Under the pieces are notes generated by a model that was given only the letters and a program-made list of their open reading frames with translations, had not been told where the DNA came from and made no database searches. The position numbers and the translations under genes were made by a program. A stretch of 23,877 nt of DNA from a virus. Where the stretch lies: IMG/VR virus record IMGVR_UViG_3300024306_000085, positions 1 to 23,877 of that record; one strand, 5' to 3'. Of the stretch, positions 1 through 6,421 are shown piece by piece (within the stretch, counting starts at the first letter, position 1; each line of letters begins with the position of its first letter).

Positions 1-153
1 CCGATGAACGACCCACACAGATTGGGGTGGGAAGGACCCGCAGCCGCGGCGGGGGGTACCGGGTGTGCGCAGCGCGGGGTGGGGGTGGACGTCGCGCCAG
101 CGGCGTTGCTCGAGGCAGTCACTCCCTCTACTGCCCCCAGCCGGTGCTGAAAA
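1..153. other. GC-rich left edge, no supported gene
   Basis: This stretch is very rich in G and C, with runs of G on the plus strand. Open frames cross the window edge on both strands, including a minus-strand frame from a GTG at 122, but none has a recognisable protein sequence or a well-placed ribosome binding site. It probably belongs to the next leftward gene or to the spacer before it. Confidence 0.3.
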
Positions 154-840
154 TTATTTCGCATTGCTCAGTGCTTTCTCAAGGCTGCTCATCAAGTAGT
201 CATTGAAGCGGCGCTCGATGACCTTGCCGGCGATGTCCGGCAGGTTGAACCGTGAGGTGTAGGTCGGCGCATCCTTCGCGATGAAGTAGGCGAACAGGCG
301 CTCGCGGCTGCGGCGGTAGATGCCAGGGGGTCGCGTGCCTGCACCCCGGGGGGTGCCGATGAAGAAGCCACCCCGGGGATTGCCGCCTAGCCCCTTGCCG
401 ATGGACTTCAGGGTGGCCAGGGATACGTTGCCGGAGGCATTGAGCTTGACGTTGCGGGTGGGCACCAAGGTGGTGCCTGGCGTGATTGTGCCGTCGTTGG
501 CTACACCAGCGAAGTAGCGCTCGAATCCTTTGGCTGGGCGTGCGCCGCCTTGGATGCCATAGCGCAGGTATTTGGCGCGGTTCTTGCCGGGTGCGTCGTT
601 GGCGTAGATGGCTGCGGTGAGGTCGCGCTTGGTGGACTTCTGAACCAGGAAGGCGGTTTGGGTGAAGCGGGTTGGTTTGTTGAACGCGCCAACGGTTGCG
701 CTGTTAGCTGCTGTGCGCCCATCGAAGGCGACGGCGTTAAGGGCGACGGAGGTGGCGAAGGGTAGTTGCTTTTGCACGGCCGAGCCAAAGCGCGAGAGCT
801 TCTCTAGCCCCTGCTGGTCGATCGTGAGAAGGATGGCCAT
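154..840 (-). CDS. Phage structural protein, minor tail protein Z-like
   Basis: This is a 228-residue protein if it starts at MAILLTIDQQ (840); an in-frame ATG at 918 adds 26 residues (SLGGRLVGRQVDK...) that look unlike the rest. The N-terminal helix with QLPFATSVALNAVAF, then NKPTRFTQTAFLVQKSTKRDL, then a YLRYGIQGG motif, matches the general plan of lambda gpZ-like tail-completion proteins. In those proteins a helix full of alanines is followed by 'T.RAI.v.KA.k..L.A.V...D....YL...v.GG'. The C-terminal half is basic. It lies downstream of the replication operon and is separated from it by an AT-rich repeat-bearing gap, so it probably has its own promoter. No ribosome binding site is evident before either start. 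The family assignment is by pattern memory. A structural role is likely, but the exact role (tail completion or head-tail joining) is uncertain. Confidence 0.55.
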   Translation of the reverse strand: MAILLTIDQQGLEKLSRFGSAVQKQLPFATSVALNAVAFDGRTAANSATVGAFNKPTRFTQTAFLVQKSTKRDLTAAIYANDAPGKNRAKYLRYGIQGGARPAKGFERYFAGVANDGTITPGTTLVPTRNVKLNASGNVSLATLKSIGKGLGGNPRGGFFIGTPRGAGTRPPGIYRRSRERLFAYFIAKDAPTYTSRFNLPDIAGKVIERRFNDYLMSSLEKALSNAK

Positions 841-878
841 GTGCCAAGGGTAGGCGGAGCGAAGGGTGGGCCAGCACT

Positions 879-961
879 TGTCAACCTGCCGACCTACCAA
901 CCTTCCTCCAAGACTCATGAGGGGATTAGTGGTAGGGGTTCGCCTGTCAACCTGCCGACCT
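879..961. repeat. 17-bp direct repeat, two copies
   Basis: The 17-mer TGTCAACCTGCCGACCT occurs at 879-895 and again at 945-961, exactly 66 bp apart. A partial third unit (TTGTCAACG) follows at 961. A 14-bp version with one mismatch occurs in the opposite orientation at 3159-3172, before the primase-helicase gene. The spacing is a multiple of three, but the preferred start of the adjacent structural gene (840) leaves both copies outside coding sequence. Confidence 0.7.
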
Positions 962-1005
962 TGTCAACGTTGCCCCTATAGCTCCTTTTACCCCTACTCC
1001 CTCCC

Positions 1006-1050
1006 TTTTATATATTTAATACTAAGGTTAGAAGGTTAGTAAGGTTAGTA
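1006..1050. repeat. AT-rich tract with three AAGGTTAG iterations
   Basis: An AT-rich core (TTTTATATATTTAATACT) at about 1006-1023 is followed by AAGGTTAG at 1024-1031, 1032-1039 and 1041-1048. The window is otherwise GC-rich, so the base composition stands out. Repeats next to an AT-rich element just behind a primase-helicase gene are what a replication origin with iterons would look like. On the minus strand the same tract also offers a TATATA-type -10 box for the structural gene to its left. I cannot choose between these from sequence alone. Confidence 0.45.
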
Positions 1051-1082
1051 AAGGGCTTGGGGTGCAAGGGATCTCAGCCTGA

Positions 1083-1102
1083 CAACCTCAGCCGAGAGGT
1101 TG
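1083..1102. repeat. 7-bp inverted repeat at the end of the primase-helicase gene
   Basis: CAACCTC (1083-1089) and GAGGTTG (1096-1102) are perfect inverted copies around a 6-nt loop, spanning the stop codon of the leftward primase-helicase gene. No T-run follows on the minus strand, so it is not a standard intrinsic terminator. Bases 1097-1106 (AGGTTGGCAG) also match the first ten bases of the 3159-3172 repeat. Confidence 0.4.
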
Positions 1103-3124
1103 GCAGTAAACCCATTTGGAGCGCCCATCGACCCATTGGCGCTGCTTGACGTAGCCGAGCTCGCGCATGATCGATGCAACCTGCATTTGGTCAGCGCGGC
1201 CCTGCCGTTCGACTGGTTTGCTGATGGCTTCGGTGAGCAGTAGCTCGCTGGTGATGGGTCGGCCGTCATTGCGGGGTGCGTTGAGCCATTCCTGAATGGC
1301 AGCCTTCCATGGGCTGTCGACGAGATAGGACTCGTTCTCGTGGTCGACCTGTGCGCTGTGCTCGCGTGAGAGGTGGTTGGGCTCGCCTGCGCGGTATGCG
1401 GCCACCGCTGCGCTCCAGATGGCATCACGCTCCAGCAGCAGGCCATCCACGGGGATATGCGGGGCGGCTGTGACGGGGATTACCCAGAAGCGACGGTTGC
1501 CGGTGTCATCGACCAGGAAACCGGTGTCGCGGTTGGTGGAGCCGACGATGATCGAGCGACGTGGGAAGGCTTCGGTGGTGCGTTGGTAGGGCGCACGGAA
1601 CATGTCCGTCTGTTGTGTGAGGAAGGCTTTCACCTGGCCGGCGTGCTTGCGGCCGGTGATGTGATCCAGCTCGGCCCACTCCATGAGCCAGGAGCGGTGG
1701 AGAACCATGAGGTCATCCTTTGAGCCGATGTCGCGCAGGGCATCGGAGAACCAGAGGCCGCCTAGGTTGCGCCAGAAGGTGGACTTACCGCAGCCTTGGG
1801 GGCCCATTAGGACGCAGGCTGAGTCGTGCTTGCAGCCGGGCTCAAAGATGCGGCGCACGGCGGCCACGAGCGTTGCCTTGAGCATGGCGTCGTAGAGGGT
1901 GCCGGGCTGATCGCCGGGGCGCAGGTAGGCGGTCGCTAGGTGGTCGATTGGGATGGGTGGGATCTGATCGGCTACGTGCTCGAGGTATTCGCGAACGGGG
2001 TCGTATGGGTTCTCAAGGGCGACGACGTGGACGGCATCAGCTGCTAGGTCTTTGGTGACCTTGACGCCTTGCTGCGAGAGGGCGAGGTAGAAGTGCTCGA
2101 TGTGATCGAGGGGTTGTTGATCGAGCTCGATGGTTTTGGTGAAGACGTTCCAGCGAAGGCGATCGGCCATCTGCTGGCGCAGGAGGGCAAGGAGCTCATT
2201 GGATTCGAGCTTCAGGAGTTTGCCGCCGTGGGTTGGCGTAGGGTTCGGTGCGCCATCTGGTGCATGGACGGACGGCCGCGCGGCTGAAGACGTGCGGCTT
2301 TTCTGATGGCCGGCTAGGTGGGCGAGGGTGCCGATGGAGACGCCACCAGCTGCGGCTGAGAATGTGCGCCACTTGGATTCGCAGGCGCCTGGTTCAAACT
2401 TGCCAGAGATGGTGGACCACTGGATCCAATCAGCGAGGAGAGAGTCGTCAACGCTGTGCAGTGCCATGCCGACACGTAGCCATGCGTCGTAGTCGTCTGC
2501 GTCTGCTGCCGGGACTGATGCGAGGTATGTGCGTGCGCGTTGGATGTCGGTGTCAGGCAACTGCAGGAGCGGGGCCGGCGCGGGCTTCTGGCGCTGCATC
2601 TGCTGCAGCAGGAGCGAGGGCGCTTCTGCAATGGGCAGCTCACCGGGTGCGCGACCTTTAAGCCAGCGGTAGGCGCCTGTGATGGGATGAGCGCCTGCTA
2701 CGACGGATTGGCAGCCAGCCCAGCGAAGTTCTAGCTGCTCGCCCTTGACGCTGCTGCGCAGCTTGGTGGTTTTGATGGTGGCCCAGAAGGGTTCTGGGAC
2801 TTGGTAGATGATCTGCACGCGGCCATCGCGGCCTGAGGTAACGGCCCAGGATTTGGGTAGGTCGCGGAGTGGTGCGCCGATCTGCTCGAGCACCTCCGAT
2901 GCGCCGAGGCCATCGTGATCAACGAAGAGAAGACCACCGGACTGGGGGCCAGCGATGACGCCGATCGCTACGGCGCGACCGGACTGGATCTCTGCGGTGA
3001 GATCAGCGCGTGAGATGGGGTGCTTTTGCCATTCAGGTTGATAGGGACGTTTGTCGTTGCCTACGGCTACCAGTGCCCAGTGATCGGGGATGTTGGCTAG
3101 TTGATCGAGGAGCTCGGCTACCAC
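1088..3124 (-). CDS. Primase-polymerase / VapE-like SF3-type helicase
   Basis: This 678-residue replication-initiation protein should prime and unwind phage DNA. Residues 1-170 form an archaeo-eukaryotic primase-type prim-pol domain with the metal-binding DHD at 69-71 inside LLFVDHDG. Residues about 194-272 resemble PriCT-2 (ending CESKWRTFSAA...SIGTLAHLA). Residues about 370-620 are a virulence-associated-protein-E ATPase with Walker A GPQGCGKST (441-449), a Walker B-like SWLMEWAELD and the distal GNRRFWVIP. The C-terminal ~60 residues resemble the small winged-helix end of such proteins (MRELGYVKQRQW...). The start is a GTG at 3124 with no clear Shine-Dalgarno. A 52-bp spacer holding a 14-bp repeat separates it from the nuclease gene upstream. 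It is the last replication gene of the leftward operon, and the repeat-rich gap lies just beyond it. No DNA polymerase gene is visible, so the phage probably uses the host replicase. Confidence 0.88.
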   Translation of the reverse strand: MVAELLDQLANIPDHWALVAVGNDKRPYQPEWQKHPISRADLTAEIQSGRAVAIGVIAGPQSGGLLFVDHDGLGASEVLEQIGAPLRDLPKSWAVTSGRDGRVQIIYQVPEPFWATIKTTKLRSSVKGEQLELRWAGCQSVVAGAHPITGAYRWLKGRAPGELPIAEAPSLLLQQMQRQKPAPAPLLQLPDTDIQRARTYLASVPAADADDYDAWLRVGMALHSVDDSLLADWIQWSTISGKFEPGACESKWRTFSAAAGGVSIGTLAHLAGHQKSRTSSAARPSVHAPDGAPNPTPTHGGKLLKLESNELLALLRQQMADRLRWNVFTKTIELDQQPLDHIEHFYLALSQQGVKVTKDLAADAVHVVALENPYDPVREYLEHVADQIPPIPIDHLATAYLRPGDQPGTLYDAMLKATLVAAVRRIFEPGCKHDSACVLMGPQGCGKSTFWRNLGGLWFSDALRDIGSKDDLMVLHRSWLMEWAELDHITGRKHAGQVKAFLTQQTDMFRAPYQRTTEAFPRRSIIVGSTNRDTGFLVDDTGNRRFWVIPVTAAPHIPVDGLLLERDAIWSAAVAAYRAGEPNHLSREHSAQVDHENESYLVDSPWKAAIQEWLNAPRNDGRPITSELLLTEAISKPVERQGRADQMQVASIMRELGYVKQRQWVDGRSKWVYCQPLG

Positions 3125-3158
3125 GCGGTTGGTGAGACGCCGGCAAAGTGTGGCGGAT

Positions 3159-3172
3159 AGGTTGGCAGGTTG
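3159..3172. repeat. Inverted copy of the repeat found at 882-895 and 948-961
   Basis: AGGTTGGCAGGTTG matches the reverse complement of the 882-895 and 948-961 elements at 13 of 14 positions. It sits in the 52-bp gap between the VRR-NUC stop and the GTG start of the primase-helicase. Copies of one motif on both sides of this gene suggest binding sites for a replication initiator or for an autoregulator. Confidence 0.5.
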
Positions 3173-3176
3173 CTAG

Positions 3177-3527
3177 TTATCTCACGAGATCGTTTGCGTC
3201 TTGGATTGAGCGCGCGATCCCTGCGATGCCACCAGCGCCCTGCACGGTGCTGAGCCATGCGTGCTGCTCTGGCCGGACCCTGCCACGCTCGGTTTTCACC
3301 TCGATGCTGGTGAACACGGCTACCTGCCGGCCCACCATGTCGGACGTGATGGTGATGGTGCGCCAGCCGATGAGGTCAGCGGAGCCGCGTGCGAGGCCGA
3401 ACTGCACGGGCCGGCCGGTGCGTGGATCTGGCAGCTGGCCGACTTGATTACGGAAGAGGCGGAGATCGGAGCGGGTGCCGAGTGCGAGGCGGATGCGTTG
3501 CTGTAGATCCGTCTCAGCGTTGGCCAC
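3177..3527 (-). CDS. VRR-NUC domain nuclease
   Basis: This is a 116-residue, single-domain nuclease of the VRR-NUC branch of the PD-(D/E)XK fold, a family that cuts branched or flap DNA in phage replication. It shows an N-terminal helix with AETDLQQRIRLALG and then FRNQVGQLPDPRTGRPVQFGL. The metal-binding core follows: ARGSADLIG supplies the Asp, and IEVKTERGRVRPEQHAWL supplies the Glu-x-Lys. The C-terminus is AGGIAGIARSIQDANDLV. I chose the GTG at 3527 because homology starts there and it overlaps the helicase stop by only 14 bp. An upstream ATG at 3623 would bury 110 bp in the helicase gene. Pairing with an SF2 helicase and a VapE primase is typical of phage replication modules. Confidence 0.85.
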   Translation of the reverse strand: MANAETDLQQRIRLALGTRSDLRLFRNQVGQLPDPRTGRPVQFGLARGSADLIGWRTITITSDMVGRQVAVFTSIEVKTERGRVRPEQHAWLSTVQGAGGIAGIARSIQDANDLVR

Positions 3528-4887
3528 GCGCCTGATGGATCCGATACGCCCAGCCGGGACTGTAACCGCGTTCCTTGGCCAGGGCGAGCAGTTGGGGGAG
3601 GGTGCGGGCTGCTTGGCGTTCACGTTTGGCGCGGTCGCGTTCTGCGATGCGCTGCTGCACCTGCTCGCGCTTGAGTTCTTTTAGCTCGCCCATGATCTGC
3701 CGGATCTTGGTGCTGCGGATCGGGGCGCAGTGAGCGCCGCATACCGGGCAGATGGGCTGCGGCTTGAACGCGGCGTAGCACTGCGGGCATGTGCGCACTG
3801 ATGGCGCTGCGGTCTCACGGCTGCGCACGACGCCCTCGGCCAGGCTCCACTGGCGCGGATCATCTGGGAAGCCGTGCCGGGTGACATTGCCCACATGGTC
3901 AAGGATCAGCGCGTGAGTCTTGCCTGGCGCAGGCCGCAGCACGCGGCCCACCTGCTGCAGGTAAAGCCCGAGCGATTGCGTTGGCCTGAGCAGGATCGCG
4001 CACGATGCGGCCGGCACATCGAAGCCCTCGCTGACCACATCCACGGTCACGAGCACGCGGGTGATGCCGGCTGCATACTGCGCCACCACCTGATCGCGGT
4101 CGGTTGTATTGCCCAGCAGCAGTGCCGCGCTGATCCCGGATGTCTTAAATGCGTCGCAGACTGAGACGGCATGGGTCACGTTGCAGCAGAAGGCGATGGC
4201 CTGCTGCCCTGCTGCTAGGCGTTGGTAATGGGCGATGGCGTCCCCTGTGACGGTGGGGCGATCCATGGCAGCTGCTGCCTGATCGTTGGCGTAGTCACCA
4301 GCGCGGCGGCGGATGCCGGACAGATCAGCAACGACCGGCGGCGCATAGATCCGCGCGGCGGATAGGAATCCCCAGAACACCAGATCAGCAACGCTGGGGC
4401 CCACCACCAGCTGATCGAACGCCTCGCCCAGGCCGCGGCCATCTAGGCGGCATGGGGTAGCTGTGACGCCAAGCCGGTAAGCATTGGGCCAGTGCTCGAG
4501 GATTTGGCGCCAGCTACCTGCTGCTGCGTGATGCGCCTCATCAATGATCACCAGCGATGGGCTCCATGCCATGCCGGCCATCCTGCGGACTAGCGTCTGC
4601 ACCGATGCCACCTGCACCGCGTGATCGGTTGCCGGATGGCCCGCGGCGATGATGCCGTGATCGAGTCCAACCCATTGCAGCTTGCTGGCGGTTTGGTGGA
4701 TCAGCTCGCGGCGATGCACGAGGATCAGCACCTGCCGGCCCTTGGCTGCTGCCTGTGCGGCGATGGTGGCGAGGATCACGGTTTTGCCGCCACCGGTCGG
4801 GAGACATAGCAGCGGTGCCTTGGCGCCCTGCTGCATGCCAGAGCGCAGATCGTTGATAGCTTGCTCCTGATACGCGCGCAGATTCAC
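3514..4887 (-). CDS. SF2 DEAD/DEAH-type helicase with C-terminal zinc finger
   Basis: This 457-residue ATP-dependent helicase has the type III restriction/RecQ-like ('ResIII') layout. Q-region LRAYQEQAI is at 3-11, motif I TGGGKT at 31-36, motif II DEAH at 116-119 and motif III GVTATP at 140-145. Motifs IV-VI lie in the second RecA-like lobe, which includes LVTVDVVSEGFDVPAA and QQVGRVLRP. A four-cysteine zinc-binding knuckle (CPQC...CPVC) follows. The tail is basic (ERDRAKRERQAARTL). The start overlaps the preceding gene's stop by 4 bp (ATGA), a sign of translational coupling. Such helicases occur in many phage replication modules beside VRR-NUC and VapE genes, where they probably remodel replication forks. 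Its placement directly behind the ibrA/ibrB-like genes leaves open a role with them instead. Confidence 0.88.
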   Translation of the reverse strand: MNLRAYQEQAINDLRSGMQQGAKAPLLCLPTGGGKTVILATIAAQAAAKGRQVLILVHRRELIHQTASKLQWVGLDHGIIAAGHPATDHAVQVASVQTLVRRMAGMAWSPSLVIIDEAHHAAAGSWRQILEHWPNAYRLGVTATPCRLDGRGLGEAFDQLVVGPSVADLVFWGFLSAARIYAPPVVADLSGIRRRAGDYANDQAAAAMDRPTVTGDAIAHYQRLAAGQQAIAFCCNVTHAVSVCDAFKTSGISAALLLGNTTDRDQVVAQYAAGITRVLVTVDVVSEGFDVPAASCAILLRPTQSLGLYLQQVGRVLRPAPGKTHALILDHVGNVTRHGFPDDPRQWSLAEGVVRSRETAAPSVRTCPQCYAAFKPQPICPVCGAHCAPIRSTKIRQIMGELKELKREQVQQRIAERDRAKRERQAARTLPQLLALAKERGYSPGWAYRIHQARGQR

Positions 4888-5132
4888 AGCGGCAGCTCCA
4901 GCTGTGTGCCATCAGCCGGTACACCATTCACTGCAATCTGGGCCATGGTCACAGCCCGGCGCTGCTGATCGTATGCGGGCTTTGCATAACCGAGCTGGTA
5001 TAGGTGCAGATCGTTTTGCAGCAATGCCACGGCCACTGCACGCCAGGATGGCGCGCGCCCGGTGGCTGCCACCTTGGCAGGCACTTCATCCGGGATCTCG
5101 TGCGAATAACAACGGGCTTGCCACGTCCGCAC
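4884..5132 (-). CDS. Small conserved phage protein of the ibrAB-like operon
   Basis: This is an 82-residue protein if it starts at the GTG at 5132 (VRTWQARCYSHEIPDEVP). The reading frame is open further up, to 5216. The pattern 'W..RCYS..IPDEVP..V....R.PSW..VA.ALL.NDL.L..LG' is one I recognise from uncharacterised phage proteins encoded behind DUF3440/IbrA-type genes. No enzymatic motif is visible. It ends GTQLELPL. The start lies 47 bp inside the preceding gene and the stop overlaps the helicase start by 4 bp, so it is coupled on both sides. The function is unknown; constant company with the PAPS-reductase-like and ParB-like genes suggests an accessory subunit. Confidence 0.65.
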   Translation of the reverse strand: MRTWQARCYSHEIPDEVPAKVAATGRAPSWRAVAVALLQNDLHLYQLGYAKPAYDQQRRAVTMAQIAVNGVPADGTQLELPL

Positions 5133-5511
5133 GTATTCCGAGACTCGTTCGGTAGCGCATCTCCCAGGACTGAATGGCTCTGTCTGCTTGGCGGTTCGCC
5201 AAAATCCTTTGCTCATCGGTCAAAAGTCCCCATGCTTGGCGAGTGATGTCTTCAGGGCATCGCAAGGCCAAGGCGCAGGCTGCATGGCCAATCCATGCCT
5301 TGCGGTTCAGGTTGTAGTCAGTCAGTGCATTGATGCAGCTGTTGGGCCATTCCACCGTGACCCTCTGCATGTACCGGCCATAAAGGCGGTGGTTGCCGGT
5401 AAAGATCACGGCCCGTTGCAGGAAGAGGCGGCGATTGGCCACCTCACCCCACATGTTGAAGCCGATCTCTTCCCAAGTATCAATCGGTAACCAAATCCTC
5501 TTCAGCTTCAC
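5086..5511 (-). CDS. Conserved phage protein of the ibrAB-like operon
   Basis: This is a 141-residue protein starting at the GTG at 5511. That start is preceded by GGAGG nine bases upstream, a better-spaced site than the TTG at 5517. Conserved-looking blocks are KRIWLPIDTWEEI, NMWGEVANRRLFLQRAVIFTG, LYGRYMQRV..EWP.SC.NALTD, LNRKAWIGHAACALA and CPEDITRQAWG.LTDEQ..LANRQADRAI. I associate this pattern with phage proteins next to IbrA/IbrB-like pairs, but no biochemical activity is known to me. The protein is helical, with no membrane segment. Its start overlaps the end of the EctC-IbrB fusion by 32 bp, which ties expression to it. Confidence 0.72.
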   Translation of the reverse strand: MKLKRIWLPIDTWEEIGFNMWGEVANRRLFLQRAVIFTGNHRLYGRYMQRVTVEWPNSCINALTDYNLNRKAWIGHAACALALRCPEDITRQAWGLLTDEQRILANRQADRAIQSWEMRYRTSLGIRADVASPLLFARDPG

Positions 5512-6421
5512 GCTCAAGATCCTCCGTTACGTCGTCGATCTGCTCAACGTCCCACGCCTTGCTGAAATCCTTGCCAAGAAATAGAGACGCAAGACCGGTC
5601 ACCTGCTTAAGGCGCAGCAGCTCATCCGGGCTCATGCCGATGTGCTTACAGATCCATGCGTCACCTTTACCCATCTCGATCAACTCGGCAACGATCACGC
5701 TCATCAGTTCGATGTTGTGCGAACCACGAGCGCGGTTGTGGCGGATGGTGGAGGCCATGCGGTCGTGCAGTTCTTTGCGAAGAACGACCACAGGCAAGCG
5801 GCCGCCTTCACGTTCACGGATACGCTGACTGTTTTTAAGCGTCAGGTATCGGTGAAAACCGTCAACGACCACATAAAGGTCGCGTTCGGCATCATGCACG
5901 ACAACGACAGGCTGTGTGTATCCGTCTTCCCAAATCGATGTTTCGAGTAGTGCCATTTCAGGCGGCGCCACAGAGTTGGGGTTGTAATCGTTGGCGGTAA
6001 CTTTCTCGATAGGAATACTGCGGACAGAGTAGACCGGGGATCGCCAAGGGTAAGAGTCGTTCTCATCGTGGAGTTCGTCGCCTTTTAGAGGTGGGTTAAA
6101 TACGCAGATCAGGGTTGTGGGCTCTAGCGCCTCAAACGTGTGAGCATCGTGCTTGTCGAGCACGTAGGTCACGTCAGGGTCAATGTCCGTGATCTCTTGC
6201 GTTGCTTCGTTGATTAGCACGCCTTTGCCGCTGACGCAGTAGCAGGTTTCGAGATGGTGCTGGTAGTGCCAGCGGTGTGGCTTGCCTGGGTGGATGACGG
6301 TCTTGGTCATGCTGTATCCCATGCCGTCGGTTTCAACGACTAGCCGATGGCTGGTGAAGCCACCGCGTGGGCATTGCACAACGCGGTCATCAGGAAGCTG
6401 AGCGGCGTTGAGGATCTTCAT
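5480..6421 (-). CDS. Ectoine synthase-like cupin fused to IbrB/ParB-like domain
   Basis: This is a 313-residue two-domain protein. Residues 1-126 align along their length with EctC (L-ectoine synthase, which closes N-gamma-acetyl-diaminobutyrate to ectoine). The blocks are DGMGYSMTKTVIHPG, HYQHHLETCYCVSGKG, YVLDKHDAHTF and CVFNPPLKGDELHDEN. The residues matching the iron ligands of Paenibacillus lautus EctC (Glu57, Tyr85, His93) are Glu58, Tyr86 and His94. Other pocket residues (Arg26, Tyr53, His56, Cys106, Phe108, Glu116, His118) also match; Trp21 is replaced by Phe22. Residues about 130-290 are a ParB/sulfiredoxin-fold domain of the IbrB type, with VVDGFHRYLTL and HNRARGSHNIELM, followed by a helical region (GMSPDELLRLKQVTGLASLF). 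The C-terminus is acidic. The start overlaps the ibrA-like stop by 4 bp. No ectA or ectB is visible. The domain reading is strong; the function is unknown. Confidence 0.85.
   Translation of the reverse strand: MKILNAAQLPDDRVVQCPRGGFTSHRLVVETDGMGYSMTKTVIHPGKPHRWHYQHHLETCYCVSGKGVLINEATQEITDIDPDVTYVLDKHDAHTFEALEPTTLICVFNPPLKGDELHDENDSYPWRSPVYSVRSIPIEKVTANDYNPNSVAPPEMALLETSIWEDGYTQPVVVVHDAERDLYVVVDGFHRYLTLKNSQRIREREGGRLPVVVLRKELHDRMASTIRHNRARGSHNIELMSVIVAELIEMGKGDAWICKHIGMSPDELLRLKQVTGLASLFLGKDFSKAWDVEQIDDVTEDLEREAEEDLVTD

Noticed and set aside
1-122. Minus-strand frame from a GTG at 122 to the left edge, and a plus-strand frame from ATG 4 to 150
   Set aside because: Pro/Ala/Gly-rich translations typical of GC-rich shadow frames, no well-spaced ribosome binding site and no family pattern.
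841-918. 26-residue N-terminal extension of the structural gene at 154
   Set aside because: The extension overlaps the direct repeat and reads unlike the family; the ATG at 840 begins the recognisable domain.
3528-3623. Longer start (ATG 3623) for the VRR-NUC gene
   Set aside because: It would place 110 bp inside the helicase gene, and its translation is the helicase's other frame; the GTG at 3527 fits the operon's short overlaps.
5480-6421. An ectoine biosynthesis operon
   Set aside because: Only an EctC-like domain is present; ectA, ectB and ectD are absent, and the neighbours are replication genes.
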